A stretch of DNA of 12,366 bases, taken from CAYUEQ01 sp964443805 (GTDB lineage: Bacteria; Bacillota_I; Bacilli_A; RF39; UBA660). The stretch spans positions 1-12,366 of the forward strand of contig CAYUEQ010000029.1 of assembly GCA_964443805.1 (NCBI GenBank). The letters run 5' to 3'. The notes beneath the pieces were generated by a model. The model worked only from the letters and a program-made list of their open reading frames with translations, did no database searches and was not told the DNA's origin. How positions within the stretch are numbered: position 1 is the stretch's first letter; every line of letters starts with the position of its first letter. The position numbers and the translations under genes are program-made. Below, piece after piece: positions 7,093 through 12,366 of the stretch.

Positions 7093-7121
7093 ATTTTAAC
7101 AAACAAGCAAATCATTTGCAA
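7093..7121 (-). promoter_or_regulatory. Predicted promoter of the 99-aa gene
   Basis: Minus-strand -35 TTGCAA (7116-7121), a 17-base spacer and -10 TAAAAT (7093-7098) with TG one base upstream (extended -10). It implies a leader of about 95 nt carrying the stem-loop at 7007-7053. Confidence 0.6.
7107..7119. repeat. Palindrome GCAAAT-C-ATTTGC over the -35 of the 99-aa promoter
   Basis: A perfect 13-base odd-centred palindrome with 6-bp arms. It overlaps the -35 and spacer of the minus-strand promoter and sits 10 bases from the -35 of the plus-strand XRE promoter. It is the best-placed operator candidate for repression by the XRE protein. Confidence 0.5.
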
Positions 7122-7128
7122 TGGTATT

Positions 7129-7156
7129 TTAACATTTATAGTATATGGTATATAAC
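7129..7156 (+). promoter_or_regulatory. Predicted promoter of the XRE regulator gene
   Basis: -35 TTAACA (7129-7134), a 16-base spacer and -10 TATAAC (7151-7156). A 7-bp inverted repeat, ACATTTA (7132-7138) and TAAATGT (7161-7167), brackets the -10 and could serve autoregulation. The spacing would give a leader of about 30 nt. Confidence 0.5.
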
Positions 7157-7194
7157 ACTGTAAATGTGTAAGAATATTACTGGAAGTGATATTT

Positions 7195-7470
7195 ATGAGC
7201 AATTTTACAGAAACAAATTTATTCAAAATTATCGGAAGAAATATAAAATATTATCGACAAATCAGAAAAATCAAAAATAACGAACTAACACAAGAAAAAT
7301 TAGCTGAATTAGCAGATGTATCTACATCTCTAATTGGTAATTTAGAAAGCAATAAAATAGATCAAGGAATTGGTGTTTATAATTTGTGGAAAATAAGTAA
7401 TATATTAGATGTACCTATCGAAGATTTCTTTATCGATCCTGAAGATAAACATCCCGAAAAAGATATGTAA
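7195..7470 (+). CDS. XRE-family helix-turn-helix transcriptional regulator
   Basis: A 91-aa single-domain DNA-binding protein. Residues 10-82 form a five-helix HTH_3/XRE fold: FKIIGRNIKYYRQIRKIK, then the helix-turn-helix at 32-51 with TQEKLAELADVS and recognition helix STSLIGNLESNK, then YNLWKISNILDVPIEDFF. The tail is short and acidic; there is no peptidase, TPR or other sensor domain, so any signal must come from a partner or from dimerisation. I choose the ATG at 7195, with GGAAG 8 bases upstream; a GTG at 7186 lies within that site and would add MIF. It is divergent from the 99-aa gene over a region with several inverted repeats, which suggests autoregulation and control of the minus-strand genes. 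Target and signal are unknown. Confidence 0.9.
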   Translation: MSNFTETNLFKIIGRNIKYYRQIRKIKNNELTQEKLAELADVSTSLIGNLESNKIDQGIGVYNLWKISNILDVPIEDFFIDPEDKHPEKDM

Positions 7471-7529
7471 GAAATTAATTATAAAAGAATTTTCCCCTAT
7501 AATAAATACTAATTGATAAAGTATATTTA

Positions 7530-7556
7530 AAAATTGTCGAGGAGACAACTTTTTTA
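7530..7556. terminator. Terminator downstream of the XRE gene
   Basis: TTGTC (7534-7538), loop GAGGA, GACAA (7544-7548). The pairing extends through A/T pairs beyond one A-C mismatch. It is followed by CTTTTTTA on the plus strand, with a T run on the minus strand too. It ends the XRE transcript and may act both ways. Confidence 0.55.
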
Positions 7557-7598
7557 TTTGTAATCTTTACATTTAACGTTTGTTATTTTAACCACTTA

Positions 7599-7619
7599 AA
7601 AACACCGTATTGGTGTTTT
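7599..7619. terminator. Terminator at the 3' end of cysS
   Basis: A perfect 8-bp stem, AAAACACC (7599-7606) and GGTGTTTT (7612-7619), with a 5-base loop. It starts 8 bases after the cysS stop. The minus-strand side runs into GGTGTTTTTAAG. With the hairpin 43 bases to the left it forms a tandem pair between convergent genes. Confidence 0.75.
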
Positions 7620-7626
7620 ATTTCTA

Positions 7627-9018
7627 TTAACTTTTTATTTTATATGTTGTTCCTTCTCTAGTATCTAATAATTCTATATTTAAACTTGATAATTCTTCTC
7701 TTATGTTATCTGCTAGTTGATAATTTTTATCTTTTTTGGCTTGATTTCTTTCTTCAATTTTTTGAATTATGTAGTCATGTTTATCATGTTTTATTTTATC
7801 GTTTCTTGTTAGGTTTAAACTTAGTACTTTGTCAAAGTCTTTAATTAAAACATATTTATTATATTCGTCGACATTATCTTTAAGTAAATCATAGATTATT
7901 GTTATTGCATTAGCTGTGTTCATATCATTACTTATTGCATCAATAAATAAGTTATTATATTTATCATATATTTCTTTATCTATATTACCTGTTTGCGGCA
8001 GGTTATTTATTTTATTTTTTAATTTTTGATAAGAATTAGCGGCTCCATCTAAACTTTCATAAGTAAATATTAATTGTTTACGGTAATGGCTGTTTAAACA
8101 CATGAAACGATATGCAAGTGGATCATAACCTTTATTTTCTAAAGTTGAAACTGTTAGTGTTTCTCCTTTTGATTTACTCATTTTCCCTGTTATATCATTT
8201 AGATGTTCTCCATGAATCCAATATTTACACCATGAATGTCCTAAATATGCTTCACTTTGAGCAATTTCATTAGTATGGTGTGGAAAAATGTTATCAACAC
8301 CTCCACAGTGAATATCTAAATTTTTACCTAAGTATTTCATACTAATACCAGAGCATTCTATATGCCATCCTGGATACCCTTCTCCAAATGGCGAATCCCA
8401 TTTTAAATCTTGATCGTCAAATTTTGATTTAGTAAACCATAAAACAAAGTCAGTTATATTTTTTTTGTTTTTATCTTCTTCTACATCATCTCTAGCACCA
8501 ATCATTAAATCTTCTTCAGTATGATTTGTTAATGAATAGTATTCATCTATTTTTGATGTATCAAAATAGATGTTACCACCTGATGAATAAGCGTAATTAG
8601 TTTTTAAGAGTTTTTCTATAATTTTAATATATTCATCAATATTATCTGTTGCAGCACTTACTATTTCAGGTTTATATATATTTAATTTTTCGAAGTCCTT
8701 AAAGAATGATTCAGTATAATAATCAGCAATTTCCATTACTTTTTTGTTTTGTTCTTTTGCACTTTTAATCATTTTATCATCACCTGAATCAGCATCAGAT
8801 GATAAGTGCCCAACATCAGTAATATTCATTACTCTTTTTACGTTATATCCAATATATTTTAATGTTTTTTCTAATATATCTTCCATAATATAAGTACGAA
8901 GATTTCCAATATGAGCATAATGGTAGACTGTTGGTCCACATGTATACATAGTTACTTCATCTTTGTTGTGAGGAATAAATTCTTCAATCTTACGGGTTTT
9001 AGTATTATAAATTTTCAT
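7627..9018 (-). CDS. cysS: Cysteinyl-tRNA synthetase
   Basis: A class Ia aminoacyl-tRNA synthetase that charges tRNA-Cys with cysteine using ATP. At 463 aa it is normal bacterial length. Visible are the zinc-site Cys27 (YTCGPTVY), the HIGH-type motif HIGN (36-39), Cys222 (GWHIECSGI), His247 and Glu251 in PHHTNEIAQSE, which complete the zinc site that selects cysteine, and KMSKS at 279-283. The C-terminal third is helical and Lys-rich, as in the DALR/anticodon region, ending with the usual IREELSSLNIELLDTREGT. The ATG at 9018 has AAGGAG 6 bases upstream, embedded in the last codons and stop of gltX. The 2-bp gap shows translational coupling with gltX. All five Trp codons are TGG. No T-box leader is present. 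Confidence 0.97.
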   Translation of the reverse strand: MKIYNTKTRKIEEFIPHNKDEVTMYTCGPTVYHYAHIGNLRTYIMEDILEKTLKYIGYNVKRVMNITDVGHLSSDADSGDDKMIKSAKEQNKKVMEIADYYTESFFKDFEKLNIYKPEIVSAATDNIDEYIKIIEKLLKTNYAYSSGGNIYFDTSKIDEYYSLTNHTEEDLMIGARDDVEEDKNKKNITDFVLWFTKSKFDDQDLKWDSPFGEGYPGWHIECSGISMKYLGKNLDIHCGGVDNIFPHHTNEIAQSEAYLGHSWCKYWIHGEHLNDITGKMSKSKGETLTVSTLENKGYDPLAYRFMCLNSHYRKQLIFTYESLDGAANSYQKLKNKINNLPQTGNIDKEIYDKYNNLFIDAISNDMNTANAITIIYDLLKDNVDEYNKYVLIKDFDKVLSLNLTRNDKIKHDKHDYIIQKIEERNQAKKDKNYQLADNIREELSSLNIELLDTREGTTYKIKS

Positions 9019-9020
9019 GA

Positions 9021-10448
9021 TTAACTCCTTAATCTATTTAATATAGTTTCTTTACCTAATAGATAAATTGTATCTGGTAATTCAGGTCCATGCATCTGTC
9101 CACTAACCATTATTCTTATTGACATAAATAAAATTTTACCTTTAGCACCTGTTTGTTCTTTTACTTTATTAATAATTTCTTTAATAGTATCAATTGTCCA
9201 TTCATTTGTATTTTTTGTTTCTGTTGTGAATACTTTTATAACATCATTAATTAATGGGTCGCTATTTAAAAACTCTCTACACTCTTCATTTATTTCAATG
9301 TCTTCTTTAAAGAACAATTCTGTTTCTTTGATAATTTCTTTACCATAACTAATATGATTTTGATAGATAGATATTAATTTTTCAATCCACTTGTCTTCTT
9401 TATCTTCTAAATTATATGAACTAACTAAGAAAGGTTTAACTAATTTAACAAAAGATTCTAAATCTAATTTTTTAATATATTGAGAATTTACCCATTGTAA
9501 TTTTTTTACATCATATATTGATGGTGATTTACTTATTCTTTTAGGATCGAATTCTTTTTTTAGTTCTTCCATTGTAAATATTTCTTGATTAGATTCCGGG
9601 GACCAACCTAGTAGTACTAAATAATTTATTATTGCTTGAGGTATATATCCATCATTATACAAATCCATAAACGAAGCATCTCCATTACGTTTACTTAATT
9701 TATTACCATCTTCACCTAATACCATTGCAACATGGATATAACTAGGCTGTTGCCATCCAAAAGCTTGATACAATAAATTATATTTAGCAGTTTGACTTAA
9801 ATATTCATTACCTCTCATTACATGAGTTATATTCATTAAGTGGTCATCTATTACATTTGCAAAATTATAAGTAGGATATCCATCTCTTTTAATTAATATT
9901 TGGTCTTCTAAAGTTTCATTATCTACTTTTATTTTTCCATATACTAAATCATCAACAATAGTATGACCTTCTTTAAGCATTTTTTGTCTTATAACATATT
10001 CTTCTTTATTTGATATTTTTTTATCAATCTCTTCTTTAGTTAAACGCTGACACTTTCCATTGTATAAAAAAGGTATCTTAGCTTTACTTGCTTTTTCCCT
10101 TTGTTCTTCTAATTCTTTTTCATCACAAAAACAGAAATACGCTTTATTGCTTTCAACTAATTTATTTGCATATTCTTGATAAATATCAGTCCTTTGACTT
10201 TGAATATACGGACCATAATTACCAGCATTATTTGGACCTTCATCTATTTCTATATTACATAGTTTTAAGGTATCATAAATAAAGTCAATAGCACCAGCTA
10301 CTTCTCTTTTTTGATCTGTATCTTCTATACGTAGAATAAATTCTCCATTATCTCTTTTAGCAACTAAATAACTAAATATAGCAGTACGTAAATTTCCAAT
10401 ATGCATATATCCTGTCGGGCTAGGTGCAAAACGTGTTCTAGTTTTCAT
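9021..10448 (-). CDS. gltX: Glutamyl-tRNA synthetase
   Basis: A class Ib aminoacyl-tRNA synthetase that attaches glutamate to tRNA-Glu. In Firmicutes lacking GlnRS it also mischarges tRNA-Gln for GatCAB; whether that applies here cannot be seen. At 475 aa it is typical. Motifs: FAPSPTGYMHIGNLRTA with HIGN at 16-19; Glu-binding IEDTD (41-45); a zinc-binding insertion with Cys106, Cys108, Tyr129 and Cys133 (CFC, then YNGKC); THVMRGNEYL; and the KMSKS-type KLSKR at 250-254. The helical C-terminal anticodon-binding region runs from about 320 to the end. The ATG at 10448 has GAGGA 7 bases upstream. It has its own promoter, lies 93 bp after clpC behind a terminator, and is first gene of the gltX-cysS unit. 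The cysE found between the two in Bacillus is absent. Confidence 0.97.
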   Translation of the reverse strand: MKTRTRFAPSPTGYMHIGNLRTAIFSYLVAKRDNGEFILRIEDTDQKREVAGAIDFIYDTLKLCNIEIDEGPNNAGNYGPYIQSQRTDIYQEYANKLVESNKAYFCFCDEKELEEQREKASKAKIPFLYNGKCQRLTKEEIDKKISNKEEYVIRQKMLKEGHTIVDDLVYGKIKVDNETLEDQILIKRDGYPTYNFANVIDDHLMNITHVMRGNEYLSQTAKYNLLYQAFGWQQPSYIHVAMVLGEDGNKLSKRNGDASFMDLYNDGYIPQAIINYLVLLGWSPESNQEIFTMEELKKEFDPKRISKSPSIYDVKKLQWVNSQYIKKLDLESFVKLVKPFLVSSYNLEDKEDKWIEKLISIYQNHISYGKEIIKETELFFKEDIEINEECREFLNSDPLINDVIKVFTTETKNTNEWTIDTIKEIINKVKEQTGAKGKILFMSIRIMVSGQMHGPELPDTIYLLGKETILNRLRS

Positions 10449-10473
10449 TTTGAAATCCTCATTTCTATCAATT

Positions 10474-10502
10474 ATTCTATCAATAATAACTAGATTTGTA
10501 AA
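10474..10502 (-). promoter_or_regulatory. Predicted gltX-cysS promoter
   Basis: Minus-strand -35 TTTACA (10497-10502, five of six matches), a 17-base spacer and -10 TAGAAT (10474-10479) with TGA before it (extended -10). It is one of the best promoters in the window. The short leader leaves no room for a T-box. Confidence 0.7.
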
Positions 10503-10510
10503 ATCATATT

Positions 10511-10543
10511 AAAAAAAGTTAATGCTTTTTTGCAGTAACTTTT
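10511..10543 (-). terminator. Terminator at the 3' end of clpC
   Basis: Minus-strand AAAAGTTA (10536-10543) pairs with TAACTTTT (10514-10521). Past one mismatch, TGC pairs with GCA around a six-A loop. A run of T residues follows. The stem begins inside the clpC TAA stop codon. Confidence 0.7.
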
Positions 10544-12366
10544 ATACATATAGTTTTTTGTTTTTAATTAGTTTGCTTGCTTTTCTTAAACCATAAATTT
10601 TATAATCACTTTTTAATATAAGTTCTTCTAAATTTTTATCTGATATATCTTTTATATTAATAGTAATATATTCTTTTATAGTTTTTAAGTCTATACTTTG
10701 AAACTCAATAATACTTGTTATACGATTTAATAACTCAGGACTTAGATATTCATTTGATCTTTTATCATTTTGATTAAATCCTAAATTGTTTGTAGTTGTT
10801 GCATTAGAAGTCATAATTATTATAGTATTACTAAACATGACTTTTTCTCCTTTATTATTTGTAATAAATCCTTCATCTAGTATTTGCAAAAATAAATTTA
10901 GTACTTGACTATGTGCTTTTTCTATTTCATCAAGTAGGATAACTGAATAAGGATTCTTTTTAACTTTGTTTAGTATTGTTTCATCTTCATACCCAACATA
11001 ACCAGCAGATACCCCTATAAGCTTGTTTATACTTGTTTCTAGAGCATATTCACTCATGTCTAGTCTTATTATACCTCCTTTGTTGTTTAGTCCTTGAGAT
11101 ATAAGTTTTGCGCTTTCTGTTTTACCTATGCCACTAGATCCTGTAAATAGAAATGATAGAGGTGTTATCGAGTCATTTGTTTTTAAATTATCTATTATTT
11201 TATCAATTGCTTTGTCTTGTCCAAAAATATTTGTTTTTAAATTACTTTTTATTTTATTTATTACTTTATTTTTATTCTCTAACAATGGAATAAGTGTTTT
11301 ATTTTGTATTACTTCATAAATTATAGTTTTAGTTATTTTTAATTCCTTGTTTTTATTATTCATTTTTTTCTTTAGTTGTTCTTCCTTATTCTTTAAATTT
11401 ATTGCTTGATTAAAATCTTGTTTTTCGATACTCTTTTCTTTTTTATCTATTATTTCTTGTAAGTCTTTATTTAACCTATAGTTTACATTATTGATTAAAT
11501 GATTTACTTTTGCTTTAGCACAAACTGAATCAAGAACATCAATACATTTATCTGGGTTGAATTTATCATAGATGTATTTATTTGAAAGACTGACAATTTC
11601 TTCAATCATATTATCAGTTATTTTAATTGAATGGTGTTTTTCATATATTGGTTTAATCGACTTTAATATAAATAATGTTTCTTCATAATTAGGTTCTAAA
11701 ATATTAATTACTTGAAAGCGTCTTTCTAATGCTTTGTCTTTTGCAATATGTTTATCATATTCATCTTCAGTCGTTGCACCTATACATTTTATTACACCTC
11801 TAGCTAAATATGGTTTTAAAATATTAGAGGCATCAATTGCTCCTTCAGCACCACCTGCACCTATTAAAGTATGTATTTCATCTATAAATAAAATAATTTC
11901 ATTATTTTCTTCTACTTCTTTTAATATTTTATTTATTCTTTCTTCAAATTCACCACGATATTTTGTACCTGCAACTAAGGATGACATTGAAACTGATAGT
12001 ACTCGTTTCTTTTTTAAATTTGCTGGTACAGTTTCCAAAACAACCATATTAGCAAACTCTTCTACAATAGATGTTTTTCCTACACCAGCATCACCCACTA
12101 GTAATGGATTATTTTTAGTTCTTCTAGAAAGTATTTCAATTAAGGAATTAATTTCTTCATCCCTACCTATAACTGGATCTATTTCTCCATTAAGACATTT
12201 TTTATTTAAATCTACTGAATATTCATCTATTAATAATTTGTTTTTATTACTTGATTTTCTAAAACTTAAATTAGATGAAAATTCTTCATATAGTAAATCA
12301 ACGTCTATATTCATCCCCATCAATATCCTAATAGCTACCCCATCGCCCTCCTCTAATAATGCTAAG
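10542..12366 (-). CDS. clpC: ClpC, Hsp100/AAA+ unfoldase (5' end cut by window edge)
   Basis: A ClpC-type ATPase that unfolds proteins and feeds them to ClpP. The frame stays open to the window edge. The residues upstream of a TTG at 12323 (LALLEEGDGVAIRIL) match the end of a Clp N-domain repeat, so that TTG is internal and roughly 115 residues are missing if the N domain is complete. In order: the D1 module with Walker A GDAGVGKTS, Walker B IILFIDEIHTL and GAGGAEGAIDA; a short middle domain with a UVR-like helix (QDFNQAINLKNKEEQLKK); D2 with Walker A TGSSGIGKTESA, pore loop GYVG, Walker B VILLDEIEKAH, sensor TSN, and LGF in the position of the ClpP-binding loop; then LLNR. The C-terminus stops 13 residues after YGLRK, about 35-40 earlier than usual. 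LIGVSAGYVGY replaces the common LIGSPPGYVGY. A terminator follows directly. Confidence 0.95.
   Translation of the reverse strand, partial: LALLEEGDGVAIRILMGMNIDVDLLYEEFSSNLSFRKSSNKNKLLIDEYSVDLNKKCLNGEIDPVIGRDEEINSLIEILSRRTKNNPLLVGDAGVGKTSIVEEFANMVVLETVPANLKKKRVLSVSMSSLVAGTKYRGEFEERINKILKEVEENNEIILFIDEIHTLIGAGGAEGAIDASNILKPYLARGVIKCIGATTEDEYDKHIAKDKALERRFQVINILEPNYEETLFILKSIKPIYEKHHSIKITDNMIEEIVSLSNKYIYDKFNPDKCIDVLDSVCAKAKVNHLINNVNYRLNKDLQEIIDKKEKSIEKQDFNQAINLKNKEEQLKKKMNNKNKELKITKTIIYEVIQNKTLIPLLENKNKVINKIKSNLKTNIFGQDKAIDKIIDNLKTNDSITPLSFLFTGSSGIGKTESAKLISQGLNNKGGIIRLDMSEYALETSINKLIGVSAGYVGYEDETILNKVKKNPYSVILLDEIEKAHSQVLNLFLQILDEGFITNNKGEKVMFSNTIIIMTSNATTTNNLGFNQNDKRSNEYLSPELLNRITSIIEFQSIDLKTIKEYITINIKDISDKNLEELILKSDYKIYGLRKASKLIKNKKLYV

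Noticed and set aside
10449..10541. T-box riboswitch before gltX-cysS
   Set aside because: Only 93 bp separate clpC from gltX and they are used by a terminator, a promoter and the ribosome site; no AGGGTGGNACCGCG-type T-box sequence.
3575..11319. Plus-strand frames at 3575-3769, 10088-10282 and 11128-11319
   Set aside because: Each lies wholly within a confident minus-strand gene (SDR, gltX, clpC) and shows no independent initiation signal.
12321..12323. TTG at 12323 as the start of clpC
   Set aside because: The frame is open to the window edge and the upstream residues (ALLEEGDGVAIRIL) match the Clp N-domain, so the gene is truncated by the window.
1..12366. tRNA, rRNA, CRISPR array or insertion sequence
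   Set aside because: No T-loop GGTTCGAATCC-like motif, no regularly spaced repeats and no transposase-like frame were found by eye.

Overview
The window is strongly AT-rich, uses the standard bacterial stop codons, has AGGAG-type ribosome binding sites, and carries recognisable uvrA, uvrB, gltX, cysS and clpC genes. This points to a low-GC Gram-positive bacterium (Bacillota), probably a small-genome Bacilli or Mollicutes-related lineage. ClpC is the Firmicutes-type unfoldase, and clpC next to gltX-cysS is a shortened form of the Bacillus order clpC...gltX-cysE-cysS. The species cannot be named from the sequence. Tryptophan is read from TGG and TGA is not used inside the conserved genes, so the code looks like table 11 rather than the mycoplasma code.

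Layout, left to right. (1) 1-2566, minus: uvrA, complete at its start and cut by the left edge after about 855 codons. (2) 2567-3484, plus: a divergent pair made of an unrecognised coiled-coil, single-pass membrane protein overlapping a DUF1292-like small protein. (3) 3481-6202, minus: uvrB followed 10 bp later by a short-chain dehydrogenase. The dehydrogenase and the DUF1292-like gene converge and share the palindromic stop TTAA inside a perfect bidirectional hairpin. (4) 6371-7470: an accessory-looking patch with two unrecognised small proteins on the minus strand (83 and 99 aa) and a divergent 91-aa XRE-family regulator. The roughly 200-bp divergent region holds two promoters and four inverted repeats. 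(5) 7627-10448, minus: gltX-cysS, two aminoacyl-tRNA synthetases 2 bp apart. (6) 10542-12366, minus: clpC, which runs off the right edge and has an unusually short C-terminus.

How the parts fit. UvrA and UvrB are the damage-recognition pair of nucleotide excision repair. They are often adjacent (uvrBA) in Firmicutes, but here they are separated by the dehydrogenase and an inverted two-gene cassette. GltX and CysS form a translation operon with its own good promoter. Most promoters I can read have an extended -10 (TGn before the -10 hexamer). Most transcription units end in AT-rich hairpins, some of which reach into the stop codons. No complete mobile element, CRISPR array, tRNA or rRNA was seen. 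The most open biology is the XRE / 99-aa / 83-aa module with its structured control region, and the orphan membrane protein. No intergenic gap exceeds 300 bases.
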